From assembly GCF_014805625.2 (NCBI RefSeq), contig NW_023998414.1:38202148-38266147 (forward strand): 64,000 nucleotides of DNA, given 5' to 3'. The position numbers were made by a program, and so were the translations under genes. The notes below the pieces were generated by a model. It was not told where the DNA came from, did not search any database, and saw only the letters and a program-made list of their open reading frames with translations. Each line of letters starts with the position of its first letter. Position 1 is the stretch's first letter. Source of the DNA: Glossina fuscipes. Taxonomy: Eukaryota; Arthropoda; Insecta; Diptera; Glossinidae. Positions 1 to 12,963 of this stretch are shown in pieces.

Positions 1-1458
1 AGTCGAGAATACTATTTTGCAGTAATTTCCGTGAAGAGATGTCGAAAATTGCAAATCTCTTCCATATAACGATTATCCAAAGTAGGCTTGTAAGCGGGAA
101 ATGATGGCAGAGATGATCGGATTCAATTCGATGCAATAACTTCCTTCCTCTTCCCAAGCTATGCAAGCGTAACAAATTCCATTAAATAATCTCGAAGAGG
201 TGCGACGTCTAGGCTTAATGCAAAAAGCCATTGACAGCCATCAAACTAACAAAAGAGGCACAAATTGCTTTAATCAGAGCAAAAAATGAGAAACGATGAC
301 AACGGTTTTCTTTATATTCAATCAATTAATTACTGCTTGAGGTACAAAACTCACTGAACTATTTTGTGCGTAGCATCAATGTTTACGATATTTTGCAAAC
401 TATTCATATATTTGATCTATTTCAGAATTCAAATCGAGCTATTTATAAATACCTAAATACCTCTTCCTCGGATTTATTCACACAATCAAAATTTGAAGCA
501 GATTGTTTCATACTCATAGATAGTTTATTATAATCAATAATTTTATGAACAGAATTCTTATAAATAAAAAAGTAAGAGGTTAACTTCATCTCAAATATAC
601 AAGGGAAGATCCGTTAATAAGCTGAAGATTACAATTCAATAACAAAAACACAAAATTTGAGCGTAAATGACGCGAATGTTTCAAATAATATTTCTCGACA
701 TTCTTACGGTTTGAACGACAACTAAGCGAACTCATTCACACTTCTAGTTCAAAGCTGATTTATGCAAATCGAATGAGAATGAAAGTATAAATATATCCAA
801 AAGCAAGCAAAGAGAAAAGTGGACACAAGAAACTGATATTGTGGACTGCAAGTCATATCATCGAAGCCATGTGACAAAATTAATGCACCATCGCTTTGTG
901 AGGGGAAAATTTTCGGATGTTGAAGTCCAAGAGTGTAGAGAACGGCAATTTTATGATTGTGTTTAGCCTTAACCTTAAATGTTTTATCTTTTTACATGCC
1001 TTTTGAGCTTTAAAAGATCCAAAAAATGCATTTTACCCGAATAGTTTATAAATACGTTATGAAAAGGTATATATACAAAGGCAAAGTCTTTGGCTATCAG
1101 TCGTTTGAAGCCACTCTTCTCTGTTGTTAACTCATCTATCAGTGTCCTAGCAGCTAGATGATAAAAACAACGCAAAAAATAAAAAAAATAAAAAAAAAAT
1201 TTGCCTTTCATTCTTGCCTTGAAGTAACTGTTCCGTTGAACTTTATAGTAAATGTTTCCGAGAACGGGGACAATTTAAATATTCATGCTCACATAGGCAA
1301 TTAAATGGATATTAGCATTGTATGTCTATACTTTTCAAGATATAAGTAAAAAAAAAAAAAAAAATAATGCATTTTTTTGACTCACACGAATACAAGCATT
1401 TATAGCATTTTCTTTGAAACGAATCAACTGAACTGATAAGAATGAGAGATCGAATCGA

Positions 1459-1460
<2 letters not shown>

Positions 1461-1501
<41 letters not shown>

Positions 1502-1510
1502 AGAGAGAGA
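1461..1510. repeat. (GA)n microsatellite
   Basis: Near-perfect GA dinucleotide run interrupted by a single cgc near its right end. It explains the Ser/Leu-rich open frame on the opposite strand. Confidence 0.95.
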
Positions 1511-2097
1511 TAGTAAGTAAATAGCAAATATTAAAATTGAAAATGAGTATATTGTCTGCATAGGCATATATTTATGTGTACATGTATGTGTGTTATCGGT
1601 TCGAAGAGAACTAAAAAAAATTATTTACTGAAAATGAGTTCTTTTTCAATATAATAACAATAATAATAACACGACGAAGAGACATCGATCTCTCATTCTC
1701 GTACTTTACATTTATAAATTAGAAAAAAACAGAAAAAAAAAAAACAAAAAAAAAAGAAAACAATAAATAAATAAATAATTATCAATGATAACAAATTATT
1801 ATTGTATTAAAATAATAAAAAGCAACAACATTTACTAACAAAATAATGCCATTTAACATAGTGTGAAGAAAAGAATATTAAATTTTTATTTTTACTCTAG
1901 AATAATAACTAAAAAAATCATGCCGTATTCAGTGCTTAATCGGCGCTTAATGATACTGCACGCATTACTCCCAAGCAAACGTAACGTATGAAAATCAACA
2001 GCCAATTGGTTACAATATTTCGTATTAAATATTCTGTGTTATATTGCTGGAAAACAAAAGAATATTAAAATAGATTTTTATGCATTTGCAAAATATA

Positions 2098-2098
<1 letters not shown>

Positions 2099-2132
<34 letters not shown>
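2099..2132. repeat. Poly(A) tract
   Basis: Uninterrupted A homopolymer of just over 30 bases, followed by further A-rich sequence to about 2300. No adjacent retrogene body or target-site duplication was recognised. Confidence 0.9.
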
Positions 2133-2133
<1 letters not shown>

Positions 2134-2475
2134 AACAAATATTTAAATAACAAAAAAAAGAAAAAAATTATTGAAATAAATAAATGAATGAATAAATAAC
2201 TCTATGAGAATTCACATAGTTACTGTTTACCAATAAAAAGAAAAAAAAATGTGTTAATAGACTACAAAAAAAAAAAAAAAATAAATAAATAAACTAAAAA
2301 GAAAAAAAGTATGATTACAAGTGGAATTTACTTTTATTCCTCCCCAATATTTACACCTTGAACAAAATAATGCTCGAAGTTGACGTGAATGATTTTTATA
2401 TTAATCAAGACTTATAAAAAAACATAAAAATAAATAAATAAATAAATATATATTAAAAAAATTTTCGCACTTTTT

Positions 2476-2477
<2 letters not shown>

Positions 2478-2518
<41 letters not shown>

Positions 2519-2533
2519 ATATAATATATATGT
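2478..2533. repeat. (AT)n microsatellite with phase slips
   Basis: AT dinucleotide tract broken by several TATTATA/TAATAT phase slips, so the tract is made of self-complementary blocks. Confidence 0.9.
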
Positions 2534-3360
2534 ATGTGTTTAAAATATATTGTTTCTCTTAAATTACAACAAAATTAACAAAACATAAACAAAATATTTT
2601 CAAAAATATTTCAGATAAATAGCGCACCATAGTGTTAAATCAATAAGAAGTTTTCAACCATTCGGAAAGTAAAACAAAAACAAAGGTAATTTTCATCAAA
2701 AAAAAAAAAAAAAAAAAAAAATAACAAAACAAAAAAAAATACAAACTTATTTTAATAAAGAATCGTTTTTTAATTGACAAATATTTTTTGAATTAATAAG
2801 AAAAGATAGTAACTAAATCAATAATGTAAAAGAAACAATGTTAAACACAAACATCTTCAAATTTCTCGAGTCTTTAAGTGATATAAAAAAATGTACTCTT
2901 TTTTTAAATCTAATCGAAAACAAACACATATTGTCAATGAACTCGTGCCAATACTACGTAATATGCCGCCTAGATATAGCAAAACAAAGGCAAAAACGCA
3001 CGGTACACACACACACACACAAACAAACATGCACACATGTAGATTTAAGCAAACAAAAATTGCCAAACAAAACATTGCCTTAAGGCGAATCTTAAACCAC
3101 TGCCATCATGCATACAATAATTATTGAAGGGTCTAGGGCACCGGGATTCCAAAGTATATAAGCATAAATTGGCAAAAGGAATAATAATAACGAATCGGTC
3201 GAATCAGTAGCGTATAAATGCCGAAAAATACCAGCTAATCAATTGCTCGATTTGCTGGCCTGCAATCCATGTTCATTTGTGATCATTTTCAAAATTTTAC
3301 CAAAACATAAATAATTTAAAAATTCAGACGTATTTCTGATCAAATCTACGTCACCTTATA

Positions 3361-5029
3361 ATTCTTTTTTATTTCACTTTTCTCGCACTATTAACGAATC
3401 GTTAGTCCTTATGTGAAGTTTCCGAAGTATATTTTTATTATTTGTTACTAACGGGATGACTTGATGATATTTATTAATAGTGTGACGCGCTGTCCTAGTT
3501 GTGTATATTAATATACTAAAGAATATATATTTGCGTAAATATACATTTATTAACAAGTTAACAGTAGTTACAGTTAAATCCACCCATTTTCATAAAATGA
3601 TGTATGTACGCGCGGTTATTAATGCAAAAAAATAAATAAATAAATAAAAAAATATAATAATAATCACATGTGAGATTTTTATTTAAACACCGTATAGAAC
3701 TACATGTAACACAATTCGTTAGGCAATACTTGAATTTCCTTCACTTAAAGAAGGAATTTCATGTTTCACACTTTCGATCCTCAAAGAGGAGAGATGCTTG
3801 CCTACACTTTCTATATAGTCTTCAATGTCTTCAAAACAATCGATGAACAATCGATATTTTATTATAATCAACGAAACACGTTGGTATCAATAGTTGATTG
3901 ACAGGATAGTAAAACATCTAAAAATTTATTTTTATTCATTTTACATAAAAATTTAGCAACAAAAAAAAAATTCTTAATCTTAAAAAACCAAAGTAGACAG
4001 CAAAACCAAGCGACAAAATTTAGAGAAGAAGACATAATTCTATTGCGTTTACGACAACTTAATAATCTCGCTTACTTCCATCACTGAACAATTGCGAGTA
4101 TGTTAGATTTCTCATTCCGCTTGTTACATTCAGTAATATTTGCATCACTTTCTGCATTCGCTTTGTATCGTATCTTTAACATTCACGAAATTTTTACTAA
4201 GAGATTTAAGGGACTTCAAAAGATCGATCCAGTCTATCGAAATTTTTCTCAACAATTTAGAGTTTCTATTCTATTCATCGATTTTTGTCGAGAAATATTG
4301 AAAATTATTCGATGAAATCCATTTTGTGCTTGCTTCATCCTTGGCCTCCGCCAGAGAACCAAAATTCCCAAAAAATATCTGTGAAGTTGCGATCAATAGG
4401 CTGCGCATGAAAACACAAGTAGAGAGGTCGAACAAAAGTTCAGGGACAGCGTGACACTATTTAAGCAGACGAAGAGGCAGGCAGATACACATTTAAACAA
4501 ACGGACAGTCAAACAGACGAATGCTTAGGCAAATCGACGTTAAGAAAGACAAACGTTCACGCAGGTGAACAGTCAGGCAGACAGACAAACAAATCGATTC
4601 GAAAATAATTCTGAAGAATTCTGGTAAAAGAAAAAATGAAAAAATGAGATATCCTCAGACCTTGGTGCGTGTGACATACATCTGCACAAATTTAATATAC
4701 TCTGTATCACAATTTTCGTAGGATATAAAAAGGCAAGAAAACATGCGAGTTCTTATATATGAAAATGCAACTCCTAAACTATATATAAAAAAGTGAAATT
4801 GTTTTATAACCACAAAGAATGCGTGGCAATAGTCGGAAAACAAGTTCTTGAAAGTATAATCATTTTGTCGAAACCCTATTCAGAGGGATGAAGCCCTACA
4901 TAGCCCATAAATTTTATACGCCTGTCTATACAATGTCTATACAATGTATGACAAATGCTCTCTGCCTTGCAACAATGAAAGTGTCAGCCTCACATTTGTT
5001 ATAAACATTGGAGGCTCTCGCACAGTGGT
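3361..5029. other. Gene-free spacer
   Basis: No gene is recognised. Around 4450-4600 there is a run of gacaga/caaacg-type words like those in the core of the dispersed repeats further right, probably a decayed copy. Confidence 0.4.
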
Positions 5030-5290
5030 TGTTCTCGAAGACGGACTAGATCTGTAAAGAAAAAATTGTCAAAGGCGTTAAAAATTTTCACGTATATTGG
5101 TGTGTGTGTACAAAAATGAAAAAGTCAGCCACGCCCACGCCATGTTATTAGAGCATGGAAATTTCGTTTTTTGTTTTCTTTTTTTTTTTTTTGTAGTTCT
5201 TTTAAGAAAAAAACTGTGGATACAAAAGATCGGGACACAGCCATGTATAATTTTCTGATTTGATCCTTCATTATCCCTTGCTCCGTATCG
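5030..5290 (+). repeat. Repeat family A, 3' fragment
   Basis: The words 'cagccacgcccacgccatg', 'gagcatggaaatttcg' and 'acaaaagatcgggacacagcc' align in order with the 3' ends of the longer copies at about 28.4, 47.6 and 59.3 kb. Only the last ~250 bases of the element are present. Confidence 0.6.
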
Positions 5291-6223
5291 TTTTTCGAAA
5301 ATTTCATTGAAAAAAAGAAAAAGGTTTCAATTTTGAAAAAATTTTTCCTTTCCGTTAATGCCTTAATGTATGACCTGCAATACGAATCCAGGGCTATATT
5401 CGATTGGTTCGCTGTAATCATTATTTCGTATAATTTTTGGATATTATGAACATAATTTTGGATATTATGATGGTCTGCGGCCATCAATTAAGAACTTTCA
5501 GCTTTTTATCTCAGTTATCTCAGCGATAATAAGGGCTTCAGCAATAGATGATGGACGGCAAGAATGGCTGATAGAATGGACGAAAGGGCTGACAAATGGG
5601 CAAACGAGAAGAGTAAATCGACTCAAAATTCCACGTTTATGAATATATATTTATGCTATCTGCATAATACATATCTCGCCGTTGCAAACGAAAGAATGAA
5701 CTCAGTGTTCCTCAACTGTTGTTAATGAATATATAGAAAATGTGTCAAAATTCATTCAGATGCTGAGAGCATTCAGTATTCATCTCAAAGTGAATATAAC
5801 TTTATTACTTCCTTTTTGATTGAAATTGAATTTTTTTTCATGATTCCCTCTCTGTCTATATGAGAAATTTAGAAATTTTGTTGAGACTTTTTTTAAAATA
5901 ATTTAAATAGAACTTAGTTTTCCAGTTAAGAGATAGATAGAAACTAAACCAGCCAAGGATAAAATAAAGATGAATGTACAATAATCGTTGCTTTTCCGTA
6001 TTCACTGCTTTATCTGAATTCCATTCTCAAGGTTGGTAATAATATAATAATTATTAAAATTTTAATAGAAGAAAAATAATTGCAAATCATTTCCTATGGT
6101 ATAATTGTTCTTAAGGAAATCTGGCGCAATTTTCTTTATATAAATAATTGCACATTTTAATAAACAATATAAAATATCTAAGAATCTAATTCTGTTGCTA
6201 TTTAGTATATTAACACAAAGCAA

Positions 6224-6230
<7 letters not shown>

Positions 6231-6273
<43 letters not shown>
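6231..6273. repeat. (AT)n microsatellite
   Basis: Perfect AT dinucleotide run of over 40 bases preceded by a short A run. Confidence 0.95.
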
Positions 6274-6275
<2 letters not shown>

Positions 6276-9200
6276 AGATTAGAATTTATAATAAATAATT
6301 ACAAAATTATCTTGTTTTCATTTACTGTTTGTTATCTTCATTTTAGACATATAAGCCTAGCATACTGTCCCTACAACCATATATCCATAATGAAGTATTA
6401 AAGTAAATGTGCATTTGTGTGTGTGTGTGTGTGTGTGTAAACTTTGAGAAAATTAATAAATATCTCTATGTTTTATGGACCGATAATATGCTGGACATTC
6501 TTTCTTTTCTTTCTCTATTTAAATGTTACTCTATATATATATATATATATATATATACATACATATAAGTAAGGTTATCTGAACTGACTTTTAAGCAAAA
6601 AGACGCTTATAATTTAACTTAAAACGAATTTTTTATACCCATCCTAGATACTTGGCCATATAAATTAATTCATAAATTTTGGAGATTAAAATATCATTAA
6701 AACACACATACACGCACAAACACACGCATACACGATGAAAATGATATTTTATAAAAGTTTTTTTTGCAAATTTGATCACAACAAAAAAAAAAAAATGAAA
6801 CGAGCGAATAGTAGTTAGGTAAATACCGCTAGCGCTGGCCAATAAATATTTTATTCGCAATGTTAGTTATACAGGTCGCACATCAAAGAGCATAAAAAAT
6901 TTATGATAATGCATCCGAAATATACGTAAACGAATAAACAAGTAGACAAGAGTCTAAACTTGAATTTATTGCGGCAATGTTAAGGACAAAAGCATTAAAG
7001 TAACAATAAATTTAAAATTTTAAAAATTAACAGATAAGTAGAAAAACAAATTTAAATATGTAGAAGAATGCGCTTAAAAATGCAAACATATGCGACCATG
7101 TTGTCCATTCCATGCCCGCAAGATATTGAGAGACAAACGCATTAAGAATTACATACATAAACATTTATAGGCGATCTTTATATGTATGAAAAAAAAAAAA
7201 AACAAAAAAAATGAATAATAAATAAATAAATAAAATAACATAATAATTATATAATACGATAATTTTCATTTAGTTCTTATATCCATCCCACACCAAGAAG
7301 ATTGAGAGAGACACGTCAATACCACTCGATTCAGCGTTTCACTGTCGGAATGGAATTGAATTTATTGGACCGTCTATCTGTTCATTTAGTGTTGTTAGTT
7401 TACAAATTACAATTTTTGAAATATTTCGATGAAATTTCGTACATTGTTGTGCTTTGACACAAACACGAACACTATTGCGAATCGGTTCGGATTGAATTAA
7501 TTTTACGATCATTTCGCAATAACTGTAGAGCAACGGGGTTTTTTTTCTTATACCACTGTAGTTCCTTCATTGTCTTAAGCTCGCATACTAAGCCAGTCAA
7601 TATGTTTTCGGTCTGCAGATAAAACAATGTGATGATGAAATGATTTTTTATTTAGTACAGGTTTCCCTAACTGCAGCTTCGCAACTGATTCACAAATTCA
7701 TTTATTGAAACAATAAAGCGATTTTCTGCAAGGATATTGAAATACCCTTCTACGGGGTAAATGAAAGTCAGGAAGAGCTGTGTAGCATATTCCAATGTTC
7801 CATATTTACATTTCTTCATTCTATTTATTATAAAGAGACGATCATGAGCCGATGCATTTCTCTAACAGAAGATCGTTCTTTCTTTTACAAATCGAATTTT
7901 TTCTTCCAATCAAGGTCTCTTAAACTAAGACTAAGGCTTCTAGCCCTCGATATGGTTTCTTAGTATGTCGCAGCAATGTTTTGAACATTCACGTATTAGG
8001 TAAACACTTATTCCTTTCATTAACTTCCATACCGGATTGCTTAGGTTACTTTATTGCGCTTGCTCAGGTCAATGACAAAAATTTGGATATTTTTATAAAC
8101 CGCTTAAAAGAATCTTCAAAGCGGCTCACTGTATGTTGTATGAACGCAAGTACGTGTTCTTCTGCATTGACTTTTTAGAGATACGGAAACACTGTTTAAA
8201 TTTTGTATTTGAAATATAAAGAGAATGTATTACGTAGGTAAGACTCAGTGTAGAAACAGTGTTTTTTTTTTCTCAAATTCTAAATGTAGTTCTGAATGGA
8301 ACTTTTATACTAATTTATCCTAATCATCTCTGTTGACTATAGTTAGTGGGAGTCGATGCAATAGCATCTATTTTGCAATGCATCCAATACCTTAACACTG
8401 GTCTCGTCTGCGATTACGGTAATATTCTCGTTCTATTATTTTACCGACTGGCAGGTATTGATTATCAACGCATTTAGTTTTTTATTCGAAAAATTTTATA
8501 TAAATATAAAGTGAAAAAGAAGAAACTTGTGCTAACTAGCATCATAAGAATAGAAGCGCTGGCGAGATAAGGAATAAGTCATCAATAGAAACAAGTGTTA
8601 AATGTAAGAAAGAGCAGCGACTAGATCAGAAGGATAGGTTATCCAATTTCATTGCTTCCAAAATTTACTGAGCGGATTTTCTTCTGGCTATGCTATCTTT
8701 AAACGTTAACTCAATTGCACACACTTGTGGTTGTTAACAACTTCTCTCGCTACGATAAACACATCCAATTCTATCAAGTACGGAGCAAAAGTTTCACGTC
8801 GCGACTAACGCACATTACTCTTGATCTTGATGTTAATATTTTGCGTATTTTGCGTCATTTTGCATCACTAATAGCGATTAAGATTTTCTTCGCATTAAAG
8901 TGAACAATTATCGCATAGCGAGCTGAATGTCCAAAATATTTAACTACTGAAATGATAATCAATTAAACATATGACAGGCTTAAGAGAGCCTTTACAACTC
9001 AATTGAAATTAACCTTTTTATATGATCGAGAGCGCAATTATATAAACGATCTGAGAACAATTTTTTGTATCTTCTTTAGGGTGAAATTACTAGCATTAGA
9101 TGTCGATTTTGATTAAACTGTATATATATATATGAGTAGAATAAATTTTAGATTGAGTAATTGCGTAAAAGTGTGAAGGAAGAGAGTAGGGTGAGCTCAT

Positions 9201-10063
9201 AGGTAGCTAAAGTGGTAAAAGATTATTGCGCATATTTTTATTATAATAAGGCCAGGACATCGTTAAAGCAAGGATACTTTTCAAAATTATCTCATCTAAA
9301 TCAATTATAGGTAACAAGAAGTTTTATTTTAGGACAAATTTCTCATGCAACAATCGTGTTAATGTCACAAATAATCAGCAGATAAGATCCATCATTAATT
9401 GATACGAACGCAAAGTTAACTAAATTACGAAAATGACAAACACCAACACGTCATAAATGATAAGTAGATAGGATTTTTTGGAAATTCACCTCAAAAGTGA
9501 AATCCTTCTAAAAAAAAATGTAAAAGAGAGAAAAAATGTGAAGAGGAAATACATACTAAATAGAATTATCCTTTTAAATTATTTCCATTCCTCGAACCTT
9601 TCAATTAGTATTGCAGTATAAAGAGTAAAAAGTTAAGCGCCAAACGATTTCTCTACGAAAAACTTTCGTATATCAAAAAAAAAATTGATTGATTTTTTGA
9701 GTATCTTCATAACAATGGAAGCATAACTCATGTAGACCCTAATCCAGCACTGCTAACGATTCATGGGCGAGATTTCCGACCGAGGCCATCATGAGTTTTT
9801 ACTGATTGCATCCAATCGATACCATTCCTTAAGTGATGGTTTCGTTTCGTGGCGACAACTGCACTCACTTGATCCCCTTTGAAATGATTTAAGCCAAGAC
9901 CTAGAAACTAAAATAAGGAGAAAAAGTTTGAAAAGCAAGCAAATAAAACTTTAAGAGCTTAAACATGATCAAAAAGATTTTATTATTAATGCGACTTCAA
10001 AACTTTTATATGATTTAATCATGTGCCCGATGTCTTGTTGCAAGCTATTGCAAATGAAGGAAA

Positions 10064-10064
<1 letters not shown>

Positions 10065-10100
<36 letters not shown>
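10065..10100. repeat. Poly(A) tract
   Basis: A homopolymer of about 36 bases in ordinary AT-rich spacer; no attached element was recognised. Confidence 0.9.
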
Positions 10101-10104
<4 letters not shown>

Positions 10105-10539
10105 TAATATATCACGCATACTACAAGCGTTTCATAAGAATTATAAAATTTTTAAATGTCACAACAGTTAATTAAATCAAAGTTCGCGGCACTTTTGTTG
10201 AATTATATACAAACGTTAATATTTAACTGAATAGCGCCTCAATTAGCAAAGAATAACGTAATAAAAAATGTCAGAATATTTTTATTATTTTCATTTTATT
10301 CATTCGTAAAAGTTTCATTGTTCATTTTGACTTAAGGAGGATACGTGTAATAAAGTGGTATTTAAGTTAAATATTTAAAAGATAACACATAACTTAATAA
10401 ATATTTAAACTTTTTTATATTATAATAGAATTTTAATTTTGAAATGAAACCACGTGTACAAATTGACGTAAATAAGATCTTTAATAATTTTACTGGATTA
10501 GTAGACACAGTTTAAAACAGAAAAATTAAATATTTTATC

Positions 10540-10577
<38 letters not shown>

Positions 10578-10894
10578 ATTGACAAGGATAGAACTGTAAT
10601 TAGTTGCAATTGGCTTATGTCATACGGTTTGCGCTTGTCAAAAATATGTATCGAAGATCGCATGAGATCAGTATACTGATGTGTTACTGTGTTAGTAATC
10701 ATATCTTCATCCATCGACTGTGTTCGCTTCGGTGCGAAGAAGCACTTGAGCACTTTCTTGAATTTATTTTATGACTTGATTTTGAAGAAATCTGAAAATG
10801 TTGCCTCTGCTCTATTGATAGTCTAGAAATTGACAAAAGCTGTAAATAAAAGTTTTTCTAAAAGTTTTTATATAAACGTATTAATGTAGTAGAA

Positions 10895-11150
10895 AATTAT
10901 GGGCAGATGATCTGTAGTAAATACTCTACAGTACTCCAATCCGAAATTTTCTCATTCACGTCGGTCCTTGACCTAAAAAATGTCGTTGCATCAAATACTA
11001 TCAAAACATTGCAAAAATACTGACCTGTGAGTTGGACAAAATAAAACTAAATGGACAGACGGACAGACATGCTTAAAATGACTTTCCGAATCGATCGGTA
11101 CAATAAAAGATGGGTCTATCCCAATTCGAGTGAAGACAAATAAAAATAAA
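10895..11150 (-). repeat. Repeat family B copy
   Basis: In reverse orientation it carries the family B landmarks in order: a genitive-like end near 'ttatgggcag', the middle word 'tactatcaaaacattgc', the gacagacggacagacatgct core and the 'cgaatcgatcggtac' block. Related copies occur in both orientations across the window. Confidence 0.6.
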
Positions 11151-11435
11151 ACACAAGTGTTTCGAAATTTTCTCCCTAAAGCAAACGGTTGTGGTGTACG
11201 ACGATAGTTAGAAATAAATGGGTGAACATATAGCGATAAGTAAACAAGGAAAGTCTAGCGCGTGTGTGACCAATCGGTAAGTATTTTGTCCTTACCGACT
11301 GAACACTCACTATGGCTACAAGCAGTTGCAGTCAAACCGGATACAGATAGGAAGCTGAATGCACCGACGTGGTAGCCACTACTCTTACCTCCTTGTCTAT
11401 GTGATAATAGAAGAAATGATCTTGATCACTCTACA

Positions 11436-11476
11436 AATGTGTTCAAAAGTGACAACAATGTGTTCAAAAGTGACAG
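11436..11476. repeat. 21-bp tandem duplication
   Basis: Two adjacent copies of a unit beginning aatgtgttcaaaagtgaca, identical except at the last bases. This is a recent local duplication with no gene nearby. Confidence 0.9.
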
Positions 11477-11774
11477 TTTATGTTAATTTATATTAATTTT
11501 CTTTTCATTAATTCTGACAACGTATATCGAGTGAAACAATTGAACTAATAAGGCATTGAAATAATTTCCATATTAAACTTTTCTAAAAAGTTGTTATTCG
11601 CAGCCTCCCATTTAAATGAACTGCTAATGATAACATACCGTCAATATTTGCTCATTCAAATACAATGTAATTAACATTTACAACAAAGCCATCTCTTCGC
11701 TTAGCTACATCCTTACAAATATACTCTTATACATCGTAAAAGTAAATTTATGCTATAACGAATAAAGACACTAT

Positions 11775-12010
11775 AGTGGCCCGCGGATCACTATTAAGTA
11801 ACATACATCACGCTACAGTAAAGGCTCATGTAAAGGCCTTTTATAATAAATCGTTGCACTGGGACTGGCACTGTCCGAACAACTTTCAATAGCGTCCATC
11901 CTTGGGTCGAAACATGTCAGTGTACCAAATTTCCACAAAATACCATCAAAATTTGCGGCCTGTAGGTTGAATACAAAAAAACCGAAGTATAAAAGTTTGG
12001 CCTATCCCAA
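11775..12010 (-). repeat. Repeat family B copy
   Basis: The words 'cgtccatccttgggtcgaaa', 'cagtgtaccaaatttcc' and 'tttgcggcctgtaggttga' match the reverse-oriented family B copies at about 14.3, 33.1 and 34.5 kb. Confidence 0.6.
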
Positions 12011-12791
12011 GTCCTTCGGCACACACTTGATATATAGTCTTATATCCGCATGAGTAGCCGCGTAAGAAAAATCACGACAATCAAGTGCATGTTCGCTGAT
12101 TGAATATCTCCGTTGCGTCGCGGCTGTAGTGAGATTTGAATCGGTAAACGCATAACATATACCGATGCCCCGGCCCAAACTCCCTAGCTTGCGGCTATCA
12201 TCTTCGTATATCTTTCCTTTTTGTCTGCTTTCTCACTTGTTACCGACTGTCACCGTGTTATATCGAAGAATAGGGGACCTCCCCTCGCAAAAACAAAAGG
12301 TGTTGTAGAGTATAAAAATATTAATTAAGATGTACGTATGTAATAGAAACATTTTATTTATTTAAATTTTCAATTATTTACTCACTTATTTTTCTTTTTG
12401 AATTTCTTACAGATTTCACTTAATGCGCACTAAATAAAATAAAGAAACATTTGCAGTGGGGTTTAAGAGGCCTTTAAGAATTCGCAACATAATGCTAACA
12501 ATTTGAAAACAGTCACAACTCGTACTGCCGTTGTCAATGTTAAGAAATTTGTGATATAACGAGTTTTTCTTTTCTTTTTTTTTTTTTTTTTTTTTTGCTT
12601 TGTCTCTATTATTTTATTTTTTCTTTTTCCGTTTTGTGCAAATATTTATTGAGGTAGCTTCAGGGTTAAATTATGATATCCGTAAGTAAATACAATAACG
12701 GTGAATTAAGGACAAAAGAAAGAAAAAAAAAAAAGGAAACTAAGAAAAATAGTAAACACAAAGTCATTCCATAAATACCGTCCACAGCAAC

Positions 12792-12963
12792 ATGGTACAC
12801 GGACCACCAGCTCGAAGAAAATCCAGTACGAGCACAAATAATAATCAAGAAAAATGTGATAAAGACTTAAAGGATAATGTGCTCGATCCCTTACAACCTG
12901 TACCGCCGGATGGTGGTTGGGGATGGATGGTCGTTTTTGGATCATTCATGATTCATATAATCA
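12792..12963 (+). CDS. MCT-like gene, coding exon 1
   Basis: Residues 1-57 plus one base. It contains the DGGWGWMVVFGSFMIHII signature that opens helix 1. The donor is tca|GTAAGT, phase 1. No 5' non-coding exon or core promoter could be identified upstream. Confidence 0.92.

Larger units (their letters stand above)
1..3360. other. Gene-free AT-rich flank
   Basis: No exon-like open frame with a recognisable domain is seen on either strand. The stretch holds poly(A) runs, AT, GA and CA microsatellites and otherwise unremarkable AT-rich sequence. The short open frames here are low-complexity translations of those repeats. Confidence 0.6.
5291..10890. other. Gene-free spacer with microsatellites
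   Basis: I see no coding exon here. Contents include AT tracts at 6231-6273, 6532-6556 and 10542-10574, a GT run at 6417-6439 and a poly(A) run at 10065-10100. The remainder is AT-rich sequence without a recognised motif. Confidence 0.5.

Noticed and set aside
5125..5487. 120-codon - strand open frame
   Set aside because: Runs antisense through a family A fragment; not conserved in other copies of the repeat.
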